Positions 10,336 to 21,470 of a DNA stretch of 64,000 nt are shown here, piece after piece (the stretch's first letter is position 1; each line of letters opens with the position of its first letter). The DNA is from Chondrus crispus (Eukaryota > Rhodophyta > Florideophyceae > Gigartinales > Gigartinaceae): positions 62,001-126,000 of the forward strand of contig NW_005179133.1 of assembly GCF_000350225.1 (NCBI RefSeq), written 5' to 3'. A program made the position numbers and the translations under genes. The notes below the pieces were generated by a model. The model made no database searches. It was not told the DNA's origin and was given only the letters and a program-made list of their open reading frames with translations.

Positions 10336-10341
10336 TTTTTT
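10336..10341 (+). terminator. Pol III terminator (T6) of tRNA-Thr
   Basis: Six consecutive T residues 34 bases past the tRNA end, the usual RNA polymerase III stop signal. Confidence 0.6.
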
Positions 10342-10827
10342 GTTGGACATTCCAATTTTTTCGTTTTCTTCCTTCATTTTTCCAACCTCAAATACTGTAA
10401 GTACAGAAAAAACATTCATATAAGCCCTCGCTTCCCAACTTCATAAGGCTATAGTCAAGAACGGTCCCTACTTGCCGGTTCGAATTCAGCAATTATCAGC
10501 AAAAAAGCACGCCGAAAGCTGTTGGCAGATGTGCGCTTGAAACCAACTTGTCATTGAAAATACTGCCCGTCAATTCTTGTTCTCCAATACTCCATCACAG
10601 ACCACAAGCAAGCGCCGCCGCAATTCAAGTGATCGTAGTGTGTGGTCGTAGTGTTTGTTCATCTTCTCTAATTTCAATTGGGCGAAATCAATTTAAGTTT
10701 ACAGAACAGTCATTTTGCTTGTCTTGCCCAAAAATAGTTTTGGCCCTCTCTTGTATGCCGATTAGAAACAAACACGAATCAAGGTCTTCTTTAAACAGAT
10801 GCATCTATCAGTTTTAACGTGAGACTA
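10342..10827. other. Intergenic, nothing recognised
   Basis: AT-rich sequence between the tRNA gene and the MITE. Short frames show no domain. Confidence 0.4.
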
Positions 10828-11363
10828 CAGGGGATCCCACGCTATAGTGCTACCCCATGACAGACCTCGACATTTGGCACTATTGCGTGAGTGGCACTAT
10901 ACAGAAAGCGCAAAACACAATCATTTACAGACATCACAAGCATCCGAAACCATCGTTAAAGGCCTTTAGTATGAGTCAGGTGTATCCGATATTGAGCAGG
11001 CGCCCTGCCTCAATTTTTCATTAAGGGTGAGCGGCGTGCGAGGAGGTCGGGAGGGATTGAGACGAGAGGGTGTTTCTTGAGTGGGAGGTACCATTATTGT
11101 TGAAAAGTTGTTTGCAATGTGGCTCTCTGCAAGCTATGCCTTGGGGCCCGCTTATAGACAAAAACGGTGAGGTTTTGATCATGGTAAAATGTTTCGTCAT
11201 TCCGCTTCCCGCCGTCGCACCGCCGACTCTGCAATTCTGCTAATACTGTAGCCACACGTGTATAAACACGTGTAGGTCGTATGATAACCGTGCCATGGCG
11301 TTTTGCATAGCACTAATGCGTGGGAGGCACTACTCCAAGTAGCACTATTGCGCGACCCCCCTG
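10828..11363. mobile_element. MITE with TA target duplication, pogo/mariner-like
   Basis: The left end TA-CAGGGGATCC and the reverse complement of the right end TA-CAGGGGGGTC match, and the match continues through GC(T/A)ATAGTGCTAC, giving imperfect inverted ends of about 27 bp flanked by TA. Just inside, a direct repeat built on GCACTA, TGCGTG and GGCACTA occurs at 10876-10900 and 11309-11333, plausible transposase-binding sites. No coding frame is present, so it would be non-autonomous. Two ACACGTGT palindromes lie at 11254-11261 and 11266-11273. The pogo/Tc1-mariner assignment rests on the TA flanks and CAGGGG ends. Confidence 0.6.
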
Positions 11364-13371
11364 TACCGTAAACAAGGGAGCAAGGAACAACAACCCTCTT
11401 CTACGAAAGAAGCGATGCCACTGTCGACAACACAGCCTCAAAATATCGAGTTACTACAAGTACATAGCATAACCATCCGAAGCAACAAGGGATTACAACG
11501 CTGTAGAGCGGAATTCTGTGGTCCTCTCTTCACAGAACTGCGCACTGTACCGTAGCACCCCGACAAGGATGCCTCAATATCAAGTTTGCACATTGTCATC
11601 CCAGCAGCTTCAATCTTGCGGCACGCAAATCTCACTTGCTCACATCTCCTCGTCTTCAAGCCGTCATTGAATCGTCGCATAGCTCATATTAATACTTAGA
11701 AATGCATCGGCAACGTTCCCAATTCAATTTTCAGCTGTAAAGGCCACGCATGAAAACGAGAGGCTTTTGCTCTACATGTACACATGATACGGCACAGAAG
11801 CACAGAAGCACAATTCTTTCGGTCGTAGAGAAACGGGCGTATGAGCTGAGGTATGCCACTGTCGACTCACTGCTGTAAACACATTTATTTTCAATGCGTT
11901 TTCGTGCGAGCTCGTGCGGTTGCTTCGGCGGTGCATTGAGTTGATCTTCGCCAAATTTCTCCCAGATGAGCCAGATTGTTGCCTAGGCGATAGTCTGGTC
12001 CGTGCCCGTCTGAGGTACCAATATTGTCGTCCCCTCTCATAGGTGTCGACAAATGAACTTATCTTGTGTAGTTGAGTTGATACAATAGCCCGTTGATTTT
12101 GCTCCAAAATAAAGTGGATGGAAGATGGCAGCCAGAAGATGCCACCACACTTCCATTTTCAAAAAGTTGTCTATTGAGTACATAATACGGTGTGACGGAG
12201 TGTCGTGAATTATTGTTCGTGAAATTCCTGCTCCGCACTGTACTAGGGAGAGCTGAGTTGTTGCATTTGGGCAGAATAGAGTTTCGCGTCTGTATGTCAC
12301 TGCGGGAACAACTCGTATTTCCACTATGCCTCCCAGTTATGACGGACATCTGCAGAGGATTTGTTGCTCTGAGTGCTTGCTTGCTTAAGCCTGCCCATCA
12401 CCAGTGGATGCCAACCAACCCAGATACGAGTAGCTGCGGGAGATCGAAGCCCCATGACCCGCGTTCAGTAAACGCAGATCTGAAAACGATCGTGCTCTAG
12501 TGATTGATAGCATCAAAACCGAGAGTTTCTCCCCTTTTCGCGGATGGATATCCGCTGGGGAACTTTCACACCCCTTCCACTCAATTCATTTTTTTTCTCG
12601 CACAGGATGCGCAACCTTGCATTGCAATAACTATCCAGATAGTAGTTTTTCCTTCACCTCCGAAGCGTGACCACAAGATATTCTGAATGTCCCTTTTTGT
12701 GGGCCAATCTCACCAGTGCGAGCAGCTTTCAGATATTTTTCAACTATATCAGTGAAATCGAAAGACTCACCATCTTTCCACACTCAGCAGGGTTTTTACT
12801 CTTCGAGCATTGGTTGTGTCACGGGAAGAAACCTTGGAAGAGAAGAGTGAGCGAAGACTGAACCCTCCAATTCGCTCCTTCTATTCCACCGTCAAAGCCC
12901 TGAAGTCCGCTGTATAAAAAGAGATTATTTCCACTAAAGTTAATCAAGAAGGTGAACGAAGTACCTCGCCAATATAGCAGTTTATAGATTCTGGGCAAGG
13001 ATGGCATTGTGTCGTCCCACAAATACAGATAGAGGTGATAGCGTATTATGTGCACATAAACTTCAGATGATCGATTCCGGATGTACAGTAATATACCTCA
13101 AAAGAAGTTCTCGGTAATGAGAGCGGGTGCCAACAGTCTCCAGCCAGAAATCATGAAAGGTAACCAAGGCCTTTTACTACATGATATGTTTGACAAGGAT
13201 GTCATCTTCATATTATGGCTGTGTATCAGCCTCGCTTCAATTCAAAATCCTTTCAATTCGTTCCCGTGATGCGTCTGCAAAGCATGTATTTTCCTGATGA
13301 AAATCATTGTAGTGCAATACCCGTCTCGGGTAGGGGGGAGGAAGGAAGTGAAAAAGGAAAAAATTGGATAC
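11364..13371. other. Intergenic, nothing recognised
   Basis: About 2 kb of AT-rich sequence. Frames on both strands are short and show no recognisable motif. No repeats beyond short chance matches were seen. Confidence 0.4.
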
Positions 13372-13771
13372 TGTAGTCCGGGTTTGGGGGACACACGTGT
13401 GCGACGAAGCGCACGATTATTTTAATTATTTAATTTATTTACTAATTAGATCTAGAATCTAGAGCGGGGAGCTACTGTACTCGCCCCGGCGGGGCTCTAT
13501 ATAACTTAGCCCTTTGACCGAACAAGTCAATAAACCAACCCGAGTTGCCGGAGTTGAATGTCGCCTTGGTCGAAGTCCGTCTCTACCAAGACGCTCCCTT
13601 TTACCTAAGCCTACGGCATCCTCTATCGCTCGGGGTTCCCTTTTCTCTTTCTTTTATTTCCCTATCCTTTTCTATCTCTAATTCTACCTATTTTCCCCTT
13701 ATCTTGCGTTGGTGCCATCGGCCTCGGTTGCGACCGAACCGGTGTAGGTGTCTTTGCCGTCGGGCGACACA
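13372..13771 (+). repeat. LTR-like copy, family C, diverged
   Basis: It starts TGTAGTCCGG and ends CGGGCGACACA. It has a TATATAA box (13498-13504), then a pyrimidine-rich downstream part, the same layout as the copies at 250-877 and 8482-9125. An ACACGTGT palindrome lies near its start. The left flank GATAC has no match on the right, and the copia element A-1 begins only 32 bp further on, so the right side may be disturbed. Confidence 0.4.
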
Positions 13772-13803
13772 GTTGACGTAGCGCTGCTACTGTGACCCAT
13801 CTT

Positions 13804-14541
13804 TATAGAAAGGTCAGCGGGGCAGAAGGAAGAAGGATGGTTGAAGGTTGCTGGTGGTTGACGGGAAAAGAAGTTGATGCCATTTTACTCTTGGTCGCCA
13901 CTTCCACTCTCCGTTGATAATCAAATGACTCTCCTTCTTGCACTCTCGGTTGATAATCAAGTGACTCTCCTTCTTGCACTGGTTGATAATCAAGTGACTC
14001 TCCCTGTTGCACTCTCGGTTGATAATCAAGTGACTCTCCTACTTCCACTCTCCGTTGATAATCAAATGACTCTCCTTCTTGCACTCTCGGTTGATAATCA
14101 AGTGACTCTCCTACTTCCACTCTCCGTTGATAATCAAATGACTCTCCTTCTTGCACTCTCTCTTGCTAATAATTTGGGACCGTTTGAGAGTCAATAATAT
14201 CTGAATGTATTGTACTGTAGATTACAGATTTTACACTACGATTAATAACCACTGTGGCACATACGTCATACGTGTCACACACGTGTCAAATCGAGAAAAA
14301 TGAAACATGTTCAGAATGTACTGTAGAGTGCCACGGGGTACATAGCTTACACGTGTCAACACCAAAATTGAAACATGCTCGGAAATGATAGGAAAGTGCA
14401 ACCGTGTACAAATATAACACGTGTCCACCTTGAAGACCAAACATCCTGAGAATGCTCTTGCAAGCATTTTAGGTTTCGTCGACGTACACGTGTAATATCT
14501 GTCAGGCTTGGAGCTTAGCATGTGGTCGAAGATTTCCAACA
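13804..14541 (-). repeat. 3' LTR of A-1 (short type)
   Basis: Bounded by the TATAGAAAGG end on the left and CCAACA next to the polypurine tract on the right. Four ACACGTGT palindromes at 14279, 14349, 14417 and 14476 are spaced 59-70 bp within degenerate repeats. It contains seven minisatellite units. Confidence 0.85.
13905..14153. repeat. 36-bp minisatellite in short-type LTR, 7 units
   Basis: Seven head-to-tail units (six of 36 bp, one of 33 bp), each with the palindrome TTGATAATCAA and a TGACTCTCC word. Unit counts in the other short-type LTRs differ: 3 at 16869-16973, 5 at 22854-23030, 5 at 29776-29952. Frames through it merely repeat a 12-residue pattern and are not genes. Confidence 0.95.
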
Positions 14542-14552
14542 CTCCCCCTCGA

Positions 14553-16696
14553 TCACATGCTTTTACTGGACACTGCAAGTCCCAGAAGTTCTACAAACTT
14601 CTGGAATAGAATTCGCCCAAGTGCTTTGGTTAAGATATCGGCAGGCATCGAAGTGGTCGGACAATGCGACAAATACACAATGTTTCTCTTAATAGCATCT
14701 CGTACGTAGTGGTATTTTACATCAACATGTTTGTTGCGACGGTTGATCGATTCATTCTGTGCAAACGAAATCGTCCCTGCATTGTCACACCCCATCATGA
14801 TCGTGGGATCAGAATCAAGTCCGAGGACATCAGCAACAACTTGACGCAACCAGGTCGCCTCCTTACACGCTTCACATAGTGCAATGTACTCAGCTTCACA
14901 CGTCGAAGTCGCAACCACAGTCTGTTTCCGGGAACTCCAACTGATAGCTCCACCACAGAACTTGAAAACATATCCGCTGGTCGACTTGCGAGAGTCTGAA
15001 CAACCGGCCCAGTCAGCATCACTGAAACCGAGCAACTCCGGCGATTTGGATTTATTGTCAAACACGATTCCTAAGTTTCGAGTCCCTTGCACGTATCGCA
15101 TTACTCGTTTTACACCTGCCCAGTGTGACTCACATGGGTTGGCAGAATGTTGGGAAAGCTTCCCAATGGCGTATGCCAAGTCTGGACGAGTGCCAACCAT
15201 CAAGTACATAAGGCAACCGACTGCCTCACGATACGGTGCCTTTGTTTCGGAGTCGTTTTCGATAGAATTCGTGGTTTTGCGACCTTGTTCCATTGGAGTC
15301 AGAGAAGGGTTACAAGTCGACATTTTAAAACGGTCAAGCACATTTAATGCATACTTAGTTTGAGTGAGACTCAATGTCTTGATAGTGCGATCTCTATGAA
15401 TCTCAAGACCAATGCAGACTTTTGCCTCACTAAGGTCTTTCATCTCAAACCGTTTGTTAAGCTCCCCCTTCATCCATTTGATGGCATGAATATCACTACC
15501 AGCGAGTAACAAGTCATCGACATAAAGTGCAATTAGCATGATAGTGTTACCAATGCGTTTAATGTAGAGGCACGGATCACTACGTGAAGTCTCAAATCCC
15601 AATTCACCGAGTAAGAAATCATCCACTTTGGTATGCCATTGACGAGGTGCTTGTTTAAGACCGTAAAGTGCTTTCAAAAGTTTACACACATGATCACTTT
15701 TGCTTTTGTCAACGCAGCCTTCGGGTTGCTCCATGTAGATGTCTTCATCCAAGTCGCCGTTCAAAAACGCAGTCACGACATCCATCTGATGAAGTTCAAG
15801 GTCGTAATGAGCAACTAAGGCAAGAAGTAGACGAATAGTCGTAAACTTTATGACAGGGGCATATGTCTCAGTATAGTCGACTATATTGATATCAAGACCC
15901 TGCACTTGCTGGAATCCACGGGCAACAAGTCTGGCTTTTGCACTTTCAACTATATTGCCATTTGCATCAGGCAGCTGCTTGACATTGAAAACCCATCGAG
16001 ATGTCAAGATGTTTGACGCCTCAGATCGAGGAACAAGTTTCCAGGTCTGATTCTTAGTCTGTGATGCAAGTTCTTTGTCAATGCCGGTTTGCCAGAATGC
16101 AGCTCTAGGACCGTGGGTTGCTTGTTTGAAAGTCTTGGGACCTTCAATAGCGACATGCGCATGTGAAAGAAGAGCAGCTGCAAAGTTGCTCCTCCACCAT
16201 GATCCGGGAGGTCTACTGATTCGAGACGATCTTCGTACAGCTGGAGTCGGAGTTGGAGGGGTGACATTCGTAGTTTCGACGGGAGGTGACACATCATCTT
16301 CATCATTCTCACCTACAGAGTGAGTGTCCTCGTTTTCAATAACCTCCCCTGAAATTTCATCCTCTTCCGACCCAACCTCATTAGCATTTGGGGTATCGGC
16401 TTCATTCTCATTTTCGCCACCGAGCAATACAACGCCAACGTCAGAGCTGATTGAATCTTTTTCATGTGCAGGAATGTCATGCATCCCACATGTCGATTCA
16501 TCAAACTTGGCATCTCGTGAAACAACAACTTTACTCAACTCTCCGTCCCAAAGTTTGTATGCTTTACTGCATTGCGAATAACCGAGAAACATCGCTTCAC
16601 GCGCTCGCAAGTCAAGCTTACAGAGCTCTAATTTCGGTAATGTATACCAACACTTTGACCCAAATACTCGCAAATGGCCAACATTTGGAGTTGACT
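14553..16696 (-). pseudogene. gag-pol remainder of A-1 (integrase end, RT, RNase H)
   Basis: Encodes the copia order after the integrase core: the chromodomain-free integrase tail (VFGSKCWYTLPKL), an acidic linker, RVT_2 reverse transcriptase with YVDD, and RNase H with its DADWAGC and CEAEYIAL motifs. Partial copy, close to A-2 in sequence. Confidence 0.9.
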
Positions 16697-16698
16697 TC

Positions 16699-17361
16699 GA
16701 AAGGTCAGCGGGGCAGAGGGAAGAAGGATGGTTGAAGGTTGCTGGTGGTTGACGGGAAAAGAAGTTGATACCATTTTACTCTTGGTCGCCAACTATTGGC
16801 GCTACTTATACTCTTCGAACTACATACAATACGAGCCATTAGGGCTGGTCACGTGACTCTCCTTCTTGCACTGGTTGATAATCAAGTGACTCTCCCTGTT
16901 GCACTCTCGGTTGATAATCAAGTGACTCTCCTACTTCCACTCTCCGTTGATAATCAAATGACTCTCCTTCTTGCACTCTCTCTTGCTAATAATTTGGGAC
17001 CGTTTGAGAGTCAATAATATCTGAATGTACTGTACTGTAGATTACAGATTTTACACTACGATTAATAACCACTGTGGCACATACGTCATACGTATCACAC
17101 ACGTGTCAAATCGAGAAAAATTAAACATGTTCAGAATGTACTGTAGAGTGCCACGAGGTACATAACTTACACGTGTCAACACCAAAATTGAAACATGCTC
17201 GGAAATGATAGGAAAGTGCAACCGTGTACAAATATGACACGTGTCCATCTTGAAGACCAAACATCCTGAGAATGCTCTTGCAAGCATTTTAGGTTTCGTC
17301 GGCGTACACGTGTAATATCTGTCAGGCTTGCAGCTTAGCATGTGGTCGAAGATTTCCAACA
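16699..17361 (-). repeat. 3' LTR of A-2 (short type)
   Basis: Starts TGTTGGAAATC next to the polypurine tract and runs to the junction with A-1. It carries three minisatellite units (16869-16973) and the ACACGTGT series. Confidence 0.85.
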
Positions 17362-17372
17362 CTCCCCCTCGA

Positions 17373-20300
17373 TCACATGCTTTTACTGGACACTGCAAGC
17401 CCCAGAAGTTCTACAAACTTCTGGAATAGAATTCGCCCAAGTGCTTTGGTTAAGATATCGGCAGGCATCGAAGTGGTCGGACAATGCGACAAATACACAA
17501 TGTTTCTCTTAATAGCATCTCGTACGTAGTGGTATTTTACATCAACATGTTTGTTGCGACGGTTGATCGATTCATTCTGTGCGTACGAAATCGTCCCTGC
17601 ATTGTCACACCCCATCATGATCGTGGGATCAGAATCAAGTCCGAGGACATCAGCAACAACTTGACGCAACCAGGTCGCCTCCTTACACGCTTCACATAGT
17701 GCAATGTACTCAGCTTCACACGTCGAAGTCGCAACCACAGTCTGTTTCCGGGAACTCCAACTGATAGCTCCACCACAGAACTTGAAAACATATCCGCTGG
17801 TCGACTTGCGAGAGTCTGAACAACCGGCCCAGTCAGCATCACTGAAACCGAGCAACTCCGGCGATTTGGATTTATTGTCAAACACGATTCCTAAGTTTCG
17901 AGTCCCTTGCACGTATCGCATTACTCGTTTTACACCTGCCCAGTGTGACTCACATGGGTTGGCAGAATGTTGGGAAAGCTTTCCAATGGCGTATGCCAAG
18001 TCTGGACGAGTGCCAACCATCAAGTACATAAGGCAACCGACTGCCTCACGATACGGTGCCTTCGTTTCGGAGTCGTTTTCGATAGAATTCGTGGTTTTGC
18101 GACCTTGTTCCATTGGAGTCAGAGAAGGGTTACAAGTCGACATTTTAAAACGGTCAAGCACATTTAATGCATACTTAGTTTGAGTGAGACTCAACGTCTT
18201 GATAGTGCGATCTCTTTGAATCTCAAGACCAATGCAGACTTTTGCCTCACTAAGGTCTTTCATCTCAAACCGTTTGTTAAGCTCCCCCTTCATCCATTTG
18301 ATGGCATGGATATCACTACCAGCGAGTAACAAGTCATCGACATAAAGTGCAATTAGCATGATAGTGTTACCAATGCGTTTAATGTAGAGGCACGGATCAC
18401 TACGTGAAGTCTCAAATCCCAATTCACCGAGTAAGAAATCATCCACTTTGGTATGCCATTGACGAGGTGCTTGTTTAAGACCGTAAAGTGCTTTCAAAAG
18501 TTTACACACATGATCACTTTTGCTTTTGTCAACGCAGCCTTCGGGTTGCTCCATGTAGATGTCTTCATCCAAGTCGCCGTTCAAAAACGCAGTCACGACA
18601 TCCATCTGATGAAGTTCAAGGTCGTGATGAGCAACTAAGGCAAGAAGTAGACGAATAGTGGTAAACTTTATGACAGGGGCATATGTCTCAGTATAGTCAA
18701 GATCCTGCACTTGCTGGAATCCACGGGCAACAAGTCTGGCTTTTGCACTTTCAACTATATTGCCATTTGCATCAGGCAGCTGCTTGACATTGAAAACCCA
18801 TCGAGATGTCAAGATGTTTGACGCCTCAGATCGAGGAACAAGTTTCCAGGTCTGATTCTTAGTCTGTGATGCAAGTTCTTTGTCAATGCCAGTTTGCCAG
18901 AATGCAGCTCTAGGACCGTGGGTTGCTTGTTTGAAAGTCTTGGGACCTTCAATAGCGACATGCGCATGTGAAAGAAGAGCAGCTGCAAAGTTGCTCCTCC
19001 ACCATGATCCGGGAGGTCTACTGATTCGAGACGATCTTCGTACAGCTGGAGTCGGAGTTGGAGGGGTGACATTCGGAGTTTCGACGGGAGGTGATACATC
19101 ATCTTTATCATTCTCACCTACAGAGTGAGTGTCCTCGTTTTCAATAACCTCCCCTGAAATTTCATCGTCTTCCGACCCAACCTCATTAGCATTTGGGGTA
19201 TCGGTTTCATTCTCATTGTCGCCACCGAGCAATACAACGCCAACGTCAGAGCTGATTGAATCTTTTTCATGTGCAGGAATGTCATGCATCCCACATGTCG
19301 ATTCATCAAACTTGGCATCTCGTGAAACAACAACTTTACTCAACTCTCCGTCCCAAAGTTTGTATGCTTTACTGCATTGCGAATAACCGAGAAACATTGC
19401 TTCACGCGCTCGCAAGTCAAGCTTACGGAGCTCTAATTTCGGTAATGTATACCAACACTTTGACCCAAATACTCGCAAATGGCCAACATTTGGAGTTGAC
19501 TTCATCCAAATGTGATGGGGAGTCGTGTTAACTGGCAAAGCCCGTGAAGTAACTCGATTGCGAACATATACTGCAGTGGCAAGAGCCTCTGCCCAGAATC
19601 GTTTACTGACCTGTTTATGAGAAAGCATGGAACGGACAAGATCAATCAAGGTTCGATTTAAACGTTCAGCAACACCGTTTTGTTCAGGTGTGTAGGCAGT
19701 GGTGAGCTGGTGCTGTGTACCGTTTGACTCCAAATATGACTTGAATTCTGTCGACAAGTACTCTCCCCCTCGATCAGTGCGAAGCACCTTCACTTTGCGA
19801 CCAGTGTGCGTTTGGGCAAACTGTTCATACAACTTGTATTTTGCAAAGGCCTCAGATTTATTTCGCATCGTGTACACAACAACCCAGTTCGAGTGATCAT
19901 CTACAAATGTAATGAAGTATCTCGAACCACCAATGGACTGTACTTCGAGCGGACCGCAAACGTCAGAATGTACCAAGTCAAGACAGTTCTGTGCTCGAGA
20001 CGATGATCGCTGTTTCGGGATTACTGATCGCGTTGCTTTGCCGAACACACACGCAGGACAAACGAGAGAGTGATTGTCAGACTTTCGATTCATTGCTCTG
20101 ATGACATCGCTTTGACGAACGTTGATGCCACTTACCACATTATTGTGAATCATTGATGCGATTCCTTGTACGTTAACATGGGCCATTCGTTCATGTAGCG
20201 TCTGCAAGGTAACTACATGAGCAGAGAAAGTTTCATTCATGACATCAAGTATGAATAAATCCCCAACTTGACTAGCTGTGGCAACTACAGTTGGTCCTGC

Positions 20301-21470
20301 AGTAACGATGCATTTGTCATTTTCAAATGACACTTGCAAGCCCTTTGAAACGATTTGGCTAACAGACAGAAGCGAGTATCCGAAATCAGGGACATGCAAA
20401 ACGTTGGACAATTTGCAAGGATGTGGACTACCATTGACGTTCAACATGAATTCTACCTCACCACGACCAGCGACATTGGCTCTAGTCTTCGTGCCCATCT
20501 CGACTGATCCAGATTGCATCTGTTCATAAGTAACGAACAAAGAGCGATCAAATGTAATGTGGGCACTGCAACCGGAATCCACAAGCCATGACCCTGCGTT
20601 CACTGCCTTCTTTTCGGGAGAAGAAGTCGAAAGCAGGCATGTAAAGTCGCTTTCAGCAAAGGCAGCAGTAGAAGTTTCATCTCGAGATACGAATGCACTT
20701 GGCTTCATGCCGGGGTTGCGGGACCGGAACCCGTCTGGCGGTGCTGGTCGGCGCCCATTCACATCCTTGCCCCAGCAACGTGCTGCAGTGTGTCCATGTC
20801 GATTACAGTTCGTACATCTCATATCACGTCGAATAGGCATGCGATTGACAAGTGCCGGTGCGTGGGGTGAAGTAGTAGAAGCGGTCTTCATGCTCTCTCG
20901 TTGTTCCTCTTGCAGCAGACGACTCTTCACAAAATCGAGTCCAAACACTTTATCCTCATTGCCAAGTGCGTCAAGTGCAACAATCAAGTTATCGAATCGT
21001 GGAGGCAAGCCATTCAACACAGCCATTGCAATTTCTTTATCGTCAATCTCAACACTCATTGACTGCAATCTGGCAGCAAGTTGCTTCACACGATTGATGA
21101 ACACGAGCACTTTCTCGGATGGGAGCATGGAAACAGTGTAAAAGTCGCGACGGGCGGAAAGTTTGTTGAGCAAAGTGTGACGCTCAAACACATTCAGAAT
21201 CGCCTCCCATGTCTCTTTTGCACTGCTACACCCTCGCACATGTTGCAAGTAGTCATCAGAAAGCGTGAGTCCGATGACTGCCTTTGCTTTCGCATCACCA
21301 CGAATCCACTTCCTGCGATCATCTGAGGTCGCATTTTCCGAAATATCATCAAAAACGTATTGATCGACATCTCGGAGAGCAAGCAGTAGCTCGATTTTCT
21401 GCTTCCAGATGTAAAAGTTAGATGCGGTCAGCTTCTCGATTCTGACCGATCCAGAGCTTTGGTCATCCAT
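17373..21470 (-). CDS. Copia gag-pol polyprotein of A-2 (about 1365 residues)
   Basis: One open frame from the ATG of MDDQSSGSVR (21470) to the stop at 17373. Order: gag helical domain, CCHC knuckle, aspartic protease (DSG), pre-integrase HxxH/CxxC zinc region, integrase core, RVT_2 reverse transcriptase with YVDD, RNase H. Protease-integrase-RT-RNase H order defines Ty1/copia. Gag and pol share one frame, as in many plant and algal copia elements. The frame is also open upstream to a TTG at 21503, but the ATG at 21470 matches the start in A-4 and A-5. Very close to A-4 and A-5 in protein, despite a different LTR. Confidence 0.93.
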   Translation of the reverse strand: MDDQSSGSVRIEKLTASNFYIWKQKIELLLALRDVDQYVFDDISENATSDDRRKWIRGDAKAKAVIGLTLSDDYLQHVRGCSSAKETWEAILNVFERHTLLNKLSARRDFYTVSMLPSEKVLVFINRVKQLAARLQSMSVEIDDKEIAMAVLNGLPPRFDNLIVALDALGNEDKVFGLDFVKSRLLQEEQRESMKTASTTSPHAPALVNRMPIRRDMRCTNCNRHGHTAARCWGKDVNGRRPAPPDGFRSRNPGMKPSAFVSRDETSTAAFAESDFTCLLSTSSPEKKAVNAGSWLVDSGCSAHITFDRSLFVTYEQMQSGSVEMGTKTRANVAGRGEVEFMLNVNGSPHPCKLSNVLHVPDFGYSLLSVSQIVSKGLQVSFENDKCIVTAGPTVVATASQVGDLFILDVMNETFSAHVVTLQTLHERMAHVNVQGIASMIHNNVVSGINVRQSDVIRAMNRKSDNHSLVCPACVFGKATRSVIPKQRSSSRAQNCLDLVHSDVCGPLEVQSIGGSRYFITFVDDHSNWVVVYTMRNKSEAFAKYKLYEQFAQTHTGRKVKVLRTDRGGEYLSTEFKSYLESNGTQHQLTTAYTPEQNGVAERLNRTLIDLVRSMLSHKQVSKRFWAEALATAVYVRNRVTSRALPVNTTPHHIWMKSTPNVGHLRVFGSKCWYTLPKLELRKLDLRAREAMFLGYSQCSKAYKLWDGELSKVVVSRDAKFDESTCGMHDIPAHEKDSISSDVGVVLLGGDNENETDTPNANEVGSEDDEISGEVIENEDTHSVGENDKDDVSPPVETPNVTPPTPTPAVRRSSRISRPPGSWWRSNFAAALLSHAHVAIEGPKTFKQATHGPRAAFWQTGIDKELASQTKNQTWKLVPRSEASNILTSRWVFNVKQLPDANGNIVESAKARLVARGFQQVQDLDYTETYAPVIKFTTIRLLLALVAHHDLELHQMDVVTAFLNGDLDEDIYMEQPEGCVDKSKSDHVCKLLKALYGLKQAPRQWHTKVDDFLLGELGFETSRSDPCLYIKRIGNTIMLIALYVDDLLLAGSDIHAIKWMKGELNKRFEMKDLSEAKVCIGLEIQRDRTIKTLSLTQTKYALNVLDRFKMSTCNPSLTPMEQGRKTTNSIENDSETKAPYREAVGCLMYLMVGTRPDLAYAIGKLSQHSANPCESHWAGVKRVMRYVQGTRNLGIVFDNKSKSPELLGFSDADWAGCSDSRKSTSGYVFKFCGGAISWSSRKQTVVATSTCEAEYIALCEACKEATWLRQVVADVLGLDSDPTIMMGCDNAGTISYAQNESINRRNKHVDVKYHYVRDAIKRNIVYLSHCPTTSMPADILTKALGRILFQKFVELLGLAVSSKSM

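Larger units (their letters stand above)
13804..16698 (-). mobile_element. Ty1/copia element A-1, partial (3' part with 3' LTR)
   Basis: On the minus strand this is the 3' half of a family A copia element: the end of the integrase region, reverse transcriptase and RNase H (14553-16696), a polypurine tract, and a 738-bp short-type 3' LTR (13804-14541, starting TGTTGGAAATC). The remaining frame is open. The 5' part is missing because the 3' LTR of A-2 is joined at 16698/16699, so A-2 or its LTR inserted here. Young judging by close likeness to A-2. Confidence 0.9.

Noticed and set aside
13905-14153. CRISPR-like array of 36-bp repeats
   Set aside because: Units are head to tail without unique spacers, lie inside an LTR, and the DNA is eukaryotic. 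It is a minisatellite.
13874-14197. Repetitive hydrophobic protein with a VDNQVTLLLALS pattern
   Set aside because: 36 bp is exactly 12 codons, so any open frame through the minisatellite repeats. No start context or other evidence of coding.
20557-21141. Long plus-strand frame opposite gag of A-2 (similar ones opposite gag in A-3 to A-5)
   Set aside because: Shadow of the conserved gag-pol frame, with no domain of its own.
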